Part shown: positions 6,182-14,761 of the stretch, piece by piece
Layout: each line of letters starts with the position of its first letter
How positions within the stretch are numbered: position 1 is the first letter of the stretch
Origin: Gemmatimonadota bacterium
Lineage (GTDB): Bacteria > JAAXHH01
DNA length: 35,803 nucleotides
Direction of reading: 5' to 3'
NCBI GenBank assembly: GCA_009838645.1
Contig: VXRC01000018.1
Location: 1-35,803 of the forward strand
Notes under the pieces: generated by a model
What the model was told of the DNA's origin: nothing
The model's database searches: none
The model's input: only the letters and a program-made list of their open reading frames with translations
Translations under genes and position numbers: made by a program

Positions 6182-7855
6182 ATGGATGCTGGCAAGGAAG
6201 CCCTGGAAACGGCCCGGAAAGCCTGGGAAGAGCAAAAGCTGAAGCCGGCGCTGGAACGGCTGCCCGAACGCCGCGACCGTTTTGAGACCGGCTCCGGCAT
6301 TCCCGTGAAGCGGCTGTACACGCCCGAGGACACGGCGGACATCGATCCGGATGCCGATATCGGAATGCCGGGGGAATATCCCTTTACGCGGGGTATCCGC
6401 CCGACCATGTACCGCGGCCGGCTCTGGACGATGCGGCAATACGCGGGATTCGGTTCGGCCGAAGAGACCAATGCCCGATACCGGTACCTCCTTTCCCAGG
6501 GGCAGACCGGGCTTTCCGTGGCTTTCGATCTGCCCACCCAGATCGGCTATGATTCCGATCATCCCATGGTGGCCGGCGAGGTGGGCCGCACGGGCGTGGC
6601 GATCTCCACGATCGACGACATGCGGACCCTCTTCGATGAAATCCCGCAGGAGTCGGTCAGCACTTCACTCACCATCAACGCCACGGCCACGGTGCTCGTG
6701 GCGCTCTACGCGGCGGTGGCCGAGGAGCGCGGCGTACCGCTGGAACGGCTCGCGGGCACGGTACAGAACGACATCCTGAAGGAATACATCGCGCGGGGCA
6801 CCTTCATCTACCCGCCCGGCCCCTCCCTGCGCCTGGCTACCGACCTGATCCGGTTCTGCGCCGGCAGCATGCCGAAATGGAACCCCATCAGCATCAGCGG
6901 GTACCACATACGGGAAGCGGGCGCCACGGCCGTGCAGGAGGTCGCCTTCACCCTCGCCAACGGGCTGGGGTACGTGAAGGCGGTCATGGACGCCGGGATG
7001 GACGTCGACACCTTCGCGCCCCAGCTCTCATTCTTCTTCAACGCCCACAACCAGTTTTTCGAAGAGGTGGCCAAGTTCCGCGCGGCCCGGCGGCTCTGGG
7101 CCCGGCTCATGCGGGAACGGGTGGGGGCGAAGAACCCCCGGTCCTGGCAGCTCAGGTTCCACACCCAGACCGGCGGTTCGACGCTGACCGCGCAGCAACC
7201 GGAGAACAACGTCGTGCGGGTGGCGCTGCAGGCCCTGGCGGCGGTGTGCGGCGGAACGCAGTCCCTCCATACCAACAGTCTCGACGAAGCGCTCGCCCTG
7301 CCATCCGAATCGGCGGCGACCCTGGCCCTGAGGACGCAGCAGGTCATCGCCCACGAGACCGGGGCGGCCCACACGGTGGACCCCTTCGCCGGGTCCTATT
7401 TCGTGGAAGCGCTGACCGGCGAGATCGAGGAGGCGGCGAAGGCGCACCTGGAACGCATCGACGGTTACGGCGGCGCCCTGGGGGCCATCGAGGCGGGCTA
7501 TCCCCAGGAGGAGATCAGCCGCAGCGCCTATGCCTGCCAGATGGCCGTCGAACGGGAAGAACAAGTCATCGTGGGGGTGAACCGCTTTACCGGCGACGAT
7601 GAGGAGGGGCCGGCGCCTCTTCCCATCGATCCCGCCATCGAAGCCCGCCAGGTGGAACGGGTGCGCGCTTTCAGGAAGGCGCGGGACGGGCAGGCCGCGG
7701 CGCGGGCGCTCGAGGCGCTCGAATCGGCGGCACGCACGCAGGACAACCTGATGCCGCTGATCATCGATGCCGTGCGTGGACGGGCCACGCTGGGAGAGAT
7801 CTGCGATACGCTTCGCGGCGTCTTCGAAGAATACCGGCGTCCAGAGCGGTTTTGA
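6182..7855 (+). CDS. mcmA1: methylmalonyl-CoA mutase, catalytic (large) subunit without B12 domain
   Basis: A 557-residue cytoplasmic enzyme subunit that interconverts (R)-methylmalonyl-CoA and succinyl-CoA with adenosylcobalamin. Family motifs are clear: [16 protein letters not shown] (about 75-90, with the catalytic Tyr), [50 protein letters not shown] (catalytic His region, about 284) and [11 protein letters not shown]. The Tyr and the Arg of PSLR are the residues that distinguish methylmalonyl- from isobutyryl-CoA mutases, favouring the former. The length equals the catalytic barrel alone; the cobalamin-binding domain must be a separate subunit, and none is in this window. The epimerase of the same pathway follows 73 bases downstream. 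Confidence 0.92.
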   Translation: MDAGKEALETARKAWEEQKLKPALERLPERRDRFETGSGIPVKRLYTPEDTADIDPDADIGMPGEYPFTRGIRPTMYRGRLWTMRQYAGFGSAEETNARYRYLLSQGQTGLSVAFDLPTQIGYDSDHPMVAGEVGRTGVAISTIDDMRTLFDEIPQESVSTSLTINATATVLVALYAAVAEERGVPLERLAGTVQNDILKEYIARGTFIYPPGPSLRLATDLIRFCAGSMPKWNPISISGYHIREAGATAVQEVAFTLANGLGYVKAVMDAGMDVDTFAPQLSFFFNAHNQFFEEVAKFRAARRLWARLMRERVGAKNPRSWQLRFHTQTGGSTLTAQQPENNVVRVALQALAAVCGGTQSLHTNSLDEALALPSESAATLALRTQQVIAHETGAAHTVDPFAGSYFVEALTGEIEEAAKAHLERIDGYGGALGAIEAGYPQEEISRSAYACQMAVEREEQVIVGVNRFTGDDEEGPAPLPIDPAIEARQVERVRAFRKARDGQAAARALEALESAARTQDNLMPLIIDAVRGRATLGEICDTLRGVFEEYRRPERF

Positions 7856-7928
7856 GCCACGGATCGAGCGTTTTCGAGGCCGCCCTTACCGACACACTGC
7901 CTGCCGCATGAAGGAGATGTCGAATACC

Positions 7929-8438
7929 ATGTCGGGAAAGCCATCGAATAAGACCGCCGGGGCTGCCAAAGCCGCTGGAGCCGCTGGAGCCGCTGGAGCC
8001 GCTGGAACTGGCCAGCCGGTCCCGCCGGCCCGCGTCGCCCACATCGGGATCGCCGTGCGCGACCTGGACGAAGCGCTTCGCCTCTACCACGAGGCCCTCG
8101 GGCTGCCGCTGCACGGCCGGGAGACCTTGCGGAGCGACGGCGTAAACGTGGCCTTCCTTCCCGCCGGAGACACCGAACTGGAGCTCCTGGAAGCGACGGA
8201 TCCGGAGAGTCCGGTGGCCCGTTTCATCGAGAAGCGCGGAGAGGGCATCCACCATATCGCCCTGGAAGTCGACGACGTGGCGGAAACCCTGAAGATCCTG
8301 CACGACCGAGGATACCGGCTGATCGACGAGAAACCGCGCATCGGGGCGGGAGGCGTCCGGGTCGCCTTCGTGCATCCCCGGAGCACAAGCGGCGTACTGA
8401 TCGAACTGTGCGAGAAAGGCGGGGACGGCCGGTCTTGA
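7929..8438 (+). CDS. mce: methylmalonyl-CoA epimerase (VOC family)
   Basis: A 169-residue protein that epimerises (S)- to (R)-methylmalonyl-CoA, the substrate of the adjacent mutase. The VOC fold shows two beta-alpha-beta modules with metal ligands HIGIAVRDL (His), IHHIALEVDD (His) and VLIELCE (Glu). The N-terminus carries an unusual Ala/Gly-rich extension (about residues 10-30) encoded by a 9-bp tandem repeat. The start is uncertain: ATG 7929 has AAGGAG 12 bases upstream, while ATG 7908 (seven residues longer) lacks a ribosome binding site and ATG 7917 abuts the AAGGAG. Probably co-transcribed with the mutase. Confidence 0.9.
   Translation: MSGKPSNKTAGAAKAAGAAGAAGAAGTGQPVPPARVAHIGIAVRDLDEALRLYHEALGLPLHGRETLRSDGVNVAFLPAGDTELELLEATDPESPVARFIEKRGEGIHHIALEVDDVAETLKILHDRGYRLIDEKPRIGAGGVRVAFVHPRSTSGVLIELCEKGGDGRS
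7971..8006 (+). repeat. four perfect 9-bp repeats (GCCGCTGGA)
   Basis: Four identical copies at 7971, 7980, 7989 and 7998 encode Ala-Ala-Gly in the epimerase leader segment. Perfect identity suggests length variation by slippage without frameshift. Confidence 0.9.
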
Positions 8439-8454
8439 CAGTCGTAAGTTTTAC

Positions 8455-8483
8455 TTGACAACGTGATACTGCCCTTCTTATTT
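8455..8483 (+). promoter_or_regulatory. promoter candidate upstream of the envelope module
   Basis: TTGACA (8455-8460) is followed after 17 bases by TTATTT (8478-8483), or after 18 by TATTTA. A second TTGACA lies 20 bp upstream (8435-8440), overlapping the end of the epimerase gene. The leader to the ATG at 8670 would be about 180 bases. Confidence 0.45.
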
Positions 8484-8571
8484 AGTTAGAATTGAAACTA
8501 CAGTAACCAGCGCTCATGGATTCCTGTGATCTCCCGCTTGGCCGCTATGGATCGAAGCCGATTCCGCAGAG

Positions 8572-8607
8572 GGCTGGACAAGGCGGCGTTCGGCCTTTGA
8601 ACCAGCC
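8572..8607 (+). other. two-step stem-loop in the leader of the 8670 gene
   Basis: GGCTGG (8572-8577) pairs with CCAGCC (8602-8607), and inside it AAGGC (8580-8584) pairs with GCCTT (8593-8597). No T-tract follows. It could be a structured 5' leader element; no known riboswitch class is recognised. Confidence 0.35.
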
Positions 8608-8669
8608 GGTGAAGTTATGTACAAAAATGTCCGTTAGCGCCCGCTCGGTGGATTCCGTCTCACCCGCGT

Positions 8670-8933
8670 ATGATCCGTATTACGTCATTTCGGCAGGCAC
8701 TCGGCTACGTGGTCGCGCTGGCGATGTGCGTATCCGGTGTGCTGGTACTGACCGGCTACATCCTGCGGGTGTTCATTCAGACGGAACAATTGAGACTGGT
8801 TTTCGGCAGCGTGCTCATTCTCTATGGGGTCTTCCGGTTCGTGTCCGCCTATTACACCGATAAGCGGAACGAGGAGACCCGCTCCATCCTTGAGGACGAT
8901 TCATGGCGAAATTCGGGGTCCACTTCCGGTTAG
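8670..8933 (+). CDS. small two-TM membrane protein
   Basis: An 87-residue protein with two hydrophobic helices (about residues 10-34, YVVALAMCVSGVLVLTGYI, and 42-62, LVFGSVLILYGVFRFVSAYY) and a charged, hydrophilic tail. No ribosome binding site is obvious at ATG 8670. Its end overlaps the start of the PstS-like gene by 31 bases, suggesting translational coupling and membership of the same envelope operon. Function unknown. Confidence 0.7.
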   Translation: MIRITSFRQALGYVVALAMCVSGVLVLTGYILRVFIQTEQLRLVFGSVLILYGVFRFVSAYYTDKRNEETRSILEDDSWRNSGSTSG

Positions 8934-9814
8934 CGTTTTCGGGTGCGGCCCTGTTGTTTTTCATGACGGGTTGCGGCCAACCCGACGAAACGGCCACCCG
9001 GGGTTACCTCAAGGTGTCCAGCGCCGAGGTCGCCTTCCCGTACATCGAGAGTTCGGCGGTCAAGTACCAGCAGGTCTACAACGAAGCCTTCATCGACGTG
9101 GCCAAGACGACTTCCCGTGAAGCGCTGGTCGACCTTTCCGAGGGACGAAGCCGCCTGGCGGTGTTATCCCGCGAACCCAATGAATCCGAGGTCGAAGCGC
9201 TATCCGCCGGCGAAGCGGACTTCATTACCCGGACGGTCGCCCACGACGCGCTGGCGGTTATCGTACACGGCGACAACCCCGTCGAAGACCTGACGCTGGG
9301 GCAGTTACGGGACATCTACACCGGGAACATCACCAACTGGCGCGAACTGGGCGGCAAGGACATGGCGATCCGCCCCTTGGTCCGCGACCGGAATTCCGGC
9401 ACTTACGAGGTTTTCGAGGACGTCGTGCTCGAAGGCGCGGAATACGGCGCCAACGTGTATCCCTGCAGCACGATGGCCGCCCTGGCAAGCATCGCGGGCG
9501 CCTATCCGGGCACGATCGGGATCACGGGGCTTCTGATCACGCGTTCCACGACTACGATGGCCTATTACAAGACGATACGGATCGCCGAGGATGAAAGCGG
9601 TCCCTATCTGCTGCCCACGCAGCATAAATTGCTTCAGGAACTGTATCCGCTCCGGCGGCCCCTGGTGTTGTGCTACTTCAAGCGGTCGTCGCTGGAAGTC
9701 AACCTGGTATCGGGATACGTAACCTTTCTCACGGCGGTCAAGGGACAGCAGATCGCCATAGACGAAGGCGTCGTGCCGGCGACCATGCCGGTCCGGACGG
9801 TCAAACTGCAATAA
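8903..9814 (+). CDS. PstS-like phosphate-binding lipoprotein
   Basis: A 303-residue periplasmic substrate-binding protein of the PstS type. The N-terminal signal ends in a lipobox-like FMTGC (Cys at about residue 25), so it is probably lipid-anchored. Phosphate-binding-family signatures follow: DLTLGQLRDIYTGNITNW, then VRDRNSGTYEVFED, whose Ser-Gly-Thr loop usually contacts phosphate. GAGGA lies 6 bases before ATG 8903. No pstCAB permease or ATPase genes follow; instead it sits upstream of a TPR protein and a Ton system, an arrangement I recall from Bacteroidetes and relatives, so it may act as a sensor or receptor rather than as an ABC transporter component. Confidence 0.85.
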   Translation: MAKFGVHFRLAFSGAALLFFMTGCGQPDETATRGYLKVSSAEVAFPYIESSAVKYQQVYNEAFIDVAKTTSREALVDLSEGRSRLAVLSREPNESEVEALSAGEADFITRTVAHDALAVIVHGDNPVEDLTLGQLRDIYTGNITNWRELGGKDMAIRPLVRDRNSGTYEVFEDVVLEGAEYGANVYPCSTMAALASIAGAYPGTIGITGLLITRSTTTMAYYKTIRIAEDESGPYLLPTQHKLLQELYPLRRPLVLCYFKRSSLEVNLVSGYVTFLTAVKGQQIAIDEGVVPATMPVRTVKLQ

Positions 9815-9847
9815 CAAGGCTCGCAGGAGCATCGGGAGGTATCCAAC

Positions 9848-11845
9848 ATGTGGATCGCAGGTGTGAACCGCAGGATAGGCAAAGGCGCCCTGTTCGTACT
9901 CGGCGCGCTGCTGCTTGCCGGCCTGGCCGGTACGCCGGCCGTGGCAGGCGCGCAGAGCGTGGACGCCGCCCGGGCGGCCTACGACAGCGGTAATTACGAC
10001 CAAACCGTTTCCATACTCCGGAACGTACTCAGCAACGGGAAGAAGAACACGGACGCCCACTACCTGCTCGGCCTGGCACTCAAACGGCAGGGCCACCTCG
10101 ACGAAGCGTACTCCGAATTCCTGATCGCCGTCGACCAGCAGAAGAAGAACCACGACGCCCGATTCGAACTGAGCCTGCAGGAGATCCGCACGGGCCGGTT
10201 CGAGGACGCTCAGAAGTCGATCGAGGAAGGCCTGAAGCGCACCAAGGACAAAGACGCGCGGTTCTTCTACGCCCAGGGTCAACTTGCCATCGCGCAGGAC
10301 GATCTGCGGAGCGCCGAGGTACAATTCACCCGGGCGCGCAGTATCGATGCGCAGAACCCGCTGTACGTACGGGGACTGGGAGACGTCTACGAAGCGCGAA
10401 ATGTCTGGGGACTGGCGATTAACAACTACCGGCAGGCCCTCGCCATGGAGCCCGATTCCCCTGACGCCGCCATGATCCACCACAGGATCGGCCAGTTGCA
10501 TTTCAAGGCGCGGCAATGGAACGAGTCCTACGCCGCGTACCAGAAGGCGACGGAACTCGATCCCAATCTGGAGGACGCCTGGTATCAGCAGGGGTACATC
10601 CAGTACGTCGCCACGCGCTATCCGCTCGTTGTCGAGCCGCTCGAAAAATACGTGGCGCTGGACCAGTCCAATGCCGAAGCCTATTTCATGCTGGCCGAAT
10701 CCTTGAACAAGACGCAGCGGATCAAGATGGCCGTGCCCCACTACATGAAGACCATCGAGCTGGACCCGGGCCGGGTCGAAGCCTATCTGCCGATGGGGGA
10801 CGGACTGGTCGCCGACGGCCGGTACATGGAAGCGGTCGAAGCCTACAAGGAAGCCGTGATGCAGAACGCGGACAACGCGGAGCTGCACTTCAGTCTGGGC
10901 TGGGTACAGACGCAGCCGGAGGTGGGACAGTACGACGACGGCATCGTCAATCTGAAGAAGTCCATTGAACTGGACGGTTCGTCGGAGAAGCCCTACATCC
11001 AGCTGGCGCTGGTCTATTTCGACCAGGAAAAGTTCGGGGAGGCCATTCCGCTTCTCGAAGAGGCCATCAAGGTCAATCCCACCGACCAGAACCCCTACGC
11101 GTACTACGGACGTGCGTACATCGAGCAGGGACAGTACGCGCAGGCCGTGACGGCCGTCAAGACCGTGCTGGAACCGGCGATACAGGCCACAGAGGACGAG
11201 CGGACCCGGCTAACGCTGAGCAATGTGTACTACAACCTTGGCAGGGAGATCTACGGCGCGTCCCGCGAGGCCGAGCGCGACCAGCGGCCGGCGATCTACG
11301 CGGCTTCGCTGGATATGTACCGGGCCAAGGTTTCCCACGACAGCACGAATTACTCCGCCTACCTGAACATGGGCATTGCCGGTCTGGTAGCCCAGGACGG
11401 CGCGGTGGCCCGGGACGCCCTGCTCATGGCCCTGGATCTGCGGACCGAGGAAGGCGAGGAGGACGCGACGACCATTCTCCAGCCGTTGAAGTTCCTGGGA
11501 ACGGCCTATCTCATCCTGGAGGATTACGGCAACGCGCGCACGACGTTCCAGCGCGTGCTTGAGATCGATCCCACCGATCACGAGGCCTATTACCGGCTGG
11601 GGTTCGACCGGGTACTGAACGAGGACTGGGGCGCCGCCATCGGCCAGCTCCGGAAGGCCATCGAGTTGAAACCGGACGAGGCATCCTACCATCTTCTGCT
11701 CGCCCAGGCCTACACGAACTCGCAGCAGCTCGCTCCGGCGATCCGCCATTACCGGGAGTGCCTTAAGCTGGATCCGAACAATGGAAGAGCGCGTGAGCAG
11801 TTGAACACCGTGAGAGAGATTTTCGAGCAGATGCAGGGAGATTGA
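9848..11845 (+). CDS. exported tetratricopeptide-repeat protein
   Basis: A 665-residue protein with an N-terminal signal sequence (about 1-35, FVLGALLLAGLAGTPAVAGAQ) followed by roughly 14-16 TPR units to the C-terminus, e.g. AHYLLGLALKRQGHLDEAY, AYFMLAESLNKTQRIKMA, PYAYYGRAYIEQGQYAQA and AYYRLGFDRVLNEDWGAA. TPR solenoids mediate protein-protein contacts; export places it in the periplasm. GGAGG 8 bases upstream fixes ATG 9848. It lies 33 bases after the PstS-like gene and 274 bases before exbB, and is likely a partner of these envelope proteins. No enzymatic domain is visible. Confidence 0.88.
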   Translation: MWIAGVNRRIGKGALFVLGALLLAGLAGTPAVAGAQSVDAARAAYDSGNYDQTVSILRNVLSNGKKNTDAHYLLGLALKRQGHLDEAYSEFLIAVDQQKKNHDARFELSLQEIRTGRFEDAQKSIEEGLKRTKDKDARFFYAQGQLAIAQDDLRSAEVQFTRARSIDAQNPLYVRGLGDVYEARNVWGLAINNYRQALAMEPDSPDAAMIHHRIGQLHFKARQWNESYAAYQKATELDPNLEDAWYQQGYIQYVATRYPLVVEPLEKYVALDQSNAEAYFMLAESLNKTQRIKMAVPHYMKTIELDPGRVEAYLPMGDGLVADGRYMEAVEAYKEAVMQNADNAELHFSLGWVQTQPEVGQYDDGIVNLKKSIELDGSSEKPYIQLALVYFDQEKFGEAIPLLEEAIKVNPTDQNPYAYYGRAYIEQGQYAQAVTAVKTVLEPAIQATEDERTRLTLSNVYYNLGREIYGASREAERDQRPAIYAASLDMYRAKVSHDSTNYSAYLNMGIAGLVAQDGAVARDALLMALDLRTEEGEEDATTILQPLKFLGTAYLILEDYGNARTTFQRVLEIDPTDHEAYYRLGFDRVLNEDWGAAIGQLRKAIELKPDEASYHLLLAQAYTNSQQLAPAIRHYRECLKLDPNNGRAREQLNTVREIFEQMQGD

Positions 11846-12119
11846 GGGGCCGAGATCGCCAGGATATCCAGAATCGACGAATCTAGACGGAGTATCCAGA
11901 CAACGACATTTGTGAAGAGAAGCCTGTTTTAAGGCGACACTCAGGACACGGATGGAAAGGTGGTGGTGAAGGAAGGCGTTTGTCCCGCCTACGCAAGAGG
12001 ACGCGTTAAGACACGATAGTTCTTTTGGTTTATACGGCAGGGATTATATCACACTTGAGATGATTGTTTCGCTGCTACGTTCACGATCGCAACTGTACAA
12101 AGTCTAAGGAGAATCTGAT
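11846..12119 (+). other. intergenic region before exbB
   Basis: No gene is seen. A weak promoter candidate is TTGGTT (12025-12030) with TATCAC (12047-12052) at 16-base spacing, and AAGGAG lies 9 bases before the exbB ATG. The gap suggests that the ExbB/ExbD/TonB operon may have its own promoter. Confidence 0.3.
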
Positions 12120-12836
12120 ATGCGGCCAGGCGCCTTTATCATGATCATCATCGTCCTTTGCTTTATTGTTTCATGGATTATCTTCGAGTATTTTCTGCCA
12201 CAGTTCGTAAAGGACGGCGGACCTGTGGTCATCGGCCTCATGGTGCTCACCATGCTGGACATCACCTTCATCATCGAGCGTTCGCTGACGCTGAAGAAAG
12301 CCCGCGGCAAGCGGCCGCAGGTGGCTTTTCTCAAGGACGCCATGGCCGCGATCCGCAACAACGATATCAAGCGTGCGGTCAACCTGTGCAACTCCCAGCA
12401 GGGCACCATGGCGAACGTGCTGCGCGCCGGTCTCGAGCGTTTTGATACAATCGCCGAAGAGAACCTGACCAGCGATCGCCAGGTGCAGGAGATCAAGCGG
12501 GCCTTCGAAGAAGCCAACGCCCTCGAGACCCCGTTGCTCGAACGCAACCTGATTGCGCTGCAGACCATCGCGACCATCGCCACCCTGGTGGGACTGCTCG
12601 GGACGACGATCGGCATGATCCGGGCCTTTGCCGCCATGGCCAACGAAGGCGCGCCGGACGCCATTCAGCTCGCGCTGGGCATCTCCGAAGCGCTGATCAA
12701 TACGGCGGGCGGGCTGGCCGCGGCCATCATGGGTATCGTAGCGTATAACTACTTCGTCAACAAGGTGGACATGTTCACCTACGCCGTGGACGAAGTGGCA
12801 CAGGAAGTCCTGGCCATTCTTACCGGCCGGGCCTAA
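12120..12836 (+). CDS. exbB: ExbB/TolQ/MotA family proton-channel protein
   Basis: A 238-residue inner-membrane protein. Two N-terminal hydrophobic segments (about 6-25 and 35-52), a cytoplasmic domain, then the paired family helices: LIALQTIATIATLVGLLGTT (about 142-161) and the segment ALINTAGGLAAAIMGIVAYN (about 185-204). The GLLGT motif and the Ala/Gly-rich last helix are hallmarks of ExbB/TolQ. It forms a pentameric stator with ExbD that uses the proton gradient to energise TonB. Operon with two exbD genes and tonB directly downstream. Confidence 0.92.
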   Translation: MRPGAFIMIIIVLCFIVSWIIFEYFLPQFVKDGGPVVIGLMVLTMLDITFIIERSLTLKKARGKRPQVAFLKDAMAAIRNNDIKRAVNLCNSQQGTMANVLRAGLERFDTIAEENLTSDRQVQEIKRAFEEANALETPLLERNLIALQTIATIATLVGLLGTTIGMIRAFAAMANEGAPDAIQLALGISEALINTAGGLAAAIMGIVAYNYFVNKVDMFTYAVDEVAQEVLAILTGRA

Positions 12837-12871
12837 TCGGACGGCGTTAAGGCGTTAAGGAGTCTAAAGAT

Positions 12872-13357
12872 ATGGCGCACGGAAAACACAAGCCGGTCAT
12901 GATCGACATGACGCCGATGGTGGATATCGCCTTCCTGCTGCTCATCTTCTTCATGGCCACGACGCAGTTCAAGGCCCCCGAATCGATTCCCATCCTGCTT
13001 CCGGAGTCCCATTCGGCCATCAAGCTGCCCGAATCGGACGTGGTAATTCTGACCGTCGGACCGAAGCCGGAAAACGCATTGTTCTGGCGGCTGGAACCAC
13101 AGCCCGAAGTGGGAATCGAAATGGTGGAAATGGAGAACGCACTGGTGGAGGCGCGCATCAGGAACCCTCGTCTGCGTATAGCCATCAAGGCGCACAAGGA
13201 CGCCGAATTCGGCGTGATCAGCGACATGATGGAGATCCTCCAGAAAACCAACAACACCCGGTTCAACCTGGTCACGAACTTCGAGGACGATACAGCCTCC
13301 TCGGACGATGAGCCGACCAGCCTGAGACCGGTCAACCACGACCTGGTAAGGAGGTGA
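12872..13357 (+). CDS. exbD: ExbD/TolR family protein, first copy
   Basis: A 161-residue protein with a short cytoplasmic N-terminus, a single TM helix IDMTPMVDIAFLLLIFFMAT (about 11-30) with the proton-carrying Asp in the helix start (MVDIAF), and a periplasmic domain. AAGGAG precedes ATG 12872 by 9 bases. The C-terminus is acidic and continues beyond the usual ExbD core. Partner of ExbB; the second exbD follows after 6 bases. Confidence 0.9.
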   Translation: MAHGKHKPVMIDMTPMVDIAFLLLIFFMATTQFKAPESIPILLPESHSAIKLPESDVVILTVGPKPENALFWRLEPQPEVGIEMVEMENALVEARIRNPRLRIAIKAHKDAEFGVISDMMEILQKTNNTRFNLVTNFEDDTASSDDEPTSLRPVNHDLVRR

Positions 13358-13363
13358 TGACAC

Positions 13364-13882
13364 ATGGCAGCTGTCCAGGGCACTCAGAAAGCCAGCGACA
13401 GGAAGAAGGAAGGCGCTAAAAAGAAAAAGCCGCGCGACCAGATTTTCATCGACATGACGCCCATGGTGGACATCGCATTCCTCCTGCTCATCTTCTTCAT
13501 GGTCACCACGGTATTCAGGGCGCCGCAGACCATGGAGCTCAACATTCCGCCCGACAAGGACGACAAGGTCGAGATCGCGGAATCGAACGTGCTGCTGATC
13601 TACATGCTGGACGACGACCGCATGTTCTGGCAGATCGGCCGGGACATGACGCCGGAGGAGTTGACGCTGGATGACGTCCAGGAATTCATCAAGGAGAAGG
13701 AAGTGGAGAACGCCGATTTGCACGACGGCGAATCCAAGCTGGTGACCCTGGTGATGATCCAGCGCACGAGTCCCTACGAACAGATGGTCAACGTCATGGA
13801 CGAACTTCAGTTGGGCGCCATCGACCGGTTCAGCATCACGGTCCTGGAGCAAGATAAGTACGAGGAGGTGTTTGGCTCATGA
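13364..13882 (+). CDS. exbD: ExbD/TolR family protein, second copy
   Basis: A 172-residue paralogue of the preceding protein, with a longer Lys-rich cytoplasmic N-terminus and the same TM core (FIDMTPMVDIAFLLLIFFM, about 27-45) including the functional Asp. AAGGAGGTGA lies just upstream of ATG 13364. Its stop overlaps the tonB start (ATGA), indicating translational coupling. Two ExbDs per ExbB is common in Bacteroidetes-type Ton operons, perhaps as a heterodimer. Confidence 0.9.
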   Translation: MAAVQGTQKASDRKKEGAKKKKPRDQIFIDMTPMVDIAFLLLIFFMVTTVFRAPQTMELNIPPDKDDKVEIAESNVLLIYMLDDDRMFWQIGRDMTPEELTLDDVQEFIKEKEVENADLHDGESKLVTLVMIQRTSPYEQMVNVMDELQLGAIDRFSITVLEQDKYEEVFGS

Positions 13883-14619
13883 TGGGTTCGTTGCTCAGCG
13901 TCGAACATTTTCCACTGAAGAAAGAATCCCCCATAAAGTTCTTCTACCAGAGGAATGCGAAGCGGGGCATTCTTGCCGCAGTGATCATCCACGCGCTGGC
14001 CCTTGGCACCTACTGGACCGTATGGTACATCCAGGAGCAGAACCGGGTCTACGCGACGCGGATTCTGGATTACGCCGACCTCGGGCCGCCCCCGGCGTTG
14101 ACCGACGCGCCGGAAATGCCTGAAGTGCCGGTGGAAGCGCCTTCCCAGCCGGTGATCGGTATACCCGAGCCCGTGGATGACGCCGAGGTGTCCGCCGAGA
14201 TGACGATCGCGACGCAGACCGAGATGAGCCAGCAGATCGCCCCGGTGATCCAGGACATCGAGGAGGAGAACATCATCATCGAGGCGCCGGAGGAAGAGAA
14301 CATCGTCATCGAGGACGAGGCATTGCCTCCGCCCGATGCCTTTGTGCCGTTCGAGACAGGTCCGGCACCGGTGTACCGGACTCAGCCCGAGTATCCTGAA
14401 CTGGCCCGCAAGGCCGGTATCGAGGGCACGGTCTACATCAAGATCCTGGTCGACAGGGAAGGCAAGGTCCGCGACGCCATACTGTTGCGGGGCGTCGGCG
14501 CGGGTCTCGATGAATCAGCGCTCGCAGCTGTGCGGAATTGGGTGTATACTCCGGCCATCCAGAACAACCGGCCGGTGGCCGTATGGGTAGCGCAGCCTAT
14601 CGATTTCAAGCTTCGCTGA
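13879..14619 (+). CDS. tonB: TonB family protein
   Basis: A 246-residue energy transducer: N-terminal TM helix (about 33-50, ILAAVIIHALALGTYWTVWY), a periplasmic linker, and a C-terminal TonB domain (about 155-246; PEYPELARKAGIEGTVYIK, then ESALAAVRNWVYTPAIQNN). It passes proton-motive energy from ExbB/D to outer-membrane receptors, none of which is encoded here. The linker is rich in Glu/Asp/Ile (EEENIIIEAPEEENIVIED) rather than the Pro/Lys repeats of E. coli TonB. GAGGAGGTG is 9 bases upstream. ATG 13882, one codon on, is an alternative start. The gene ends the module, followed by a strong terminator. Confidence 0.92.
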   Translation: MMGSLLSVEHFPLKKESPIKFFYQRNAKRGILAAVIIHALALGTYWTVWYIQEQNRVYATRILDYADLGPPPALTDAPEMPEVPVEAPSQPVIGIPEPVDDAEVSAEMTIATQTEMSQQIAPVIQDIEEENIIIEAPEEENIVIEDEALPPPDAFVPFETGPAPVYRTQPEYPELARKAGIEGTVYIKILVDREGKVRDAILLRGVGAGLDESALAAVRNWVYTPAIQNNRPVAVWVAQPIDFKLR

Positions 14620-14683
14620 CCTCGTGATGCGGCGGACCGCCCGGGGCTGGCTGCCGCGGTAAAGAACTGTTGGATGTTAACTG

Positions 14684-14712
14684 CAGAGGGCGGGTTCCTG
14701 ACCCGCCCTCTG
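14684..14712 (+). terminator. strong intrinsic terminator after tonB
   Basis: A 12-bp perfect GC-rich stem pairs 14684-14695 with 14701-14712 around TCCTG, followed by TGTGTGTGTAG. It separates the Ton operon from hppA. Confidence 0.75.
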
Positions 14713-14761
14713 TGTGTGTAGTCATCAGGGCAGACGGGTTTCAAGGGAGAAGGTAAGGAAC

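Noticed and set aside
9305-10888. 527-codon open frame on the minus strand
   Set aside because: It lies antisense to the PstS-like and TPR genes and reads as the complement of GC-rich coding DNA, with no family motifs.
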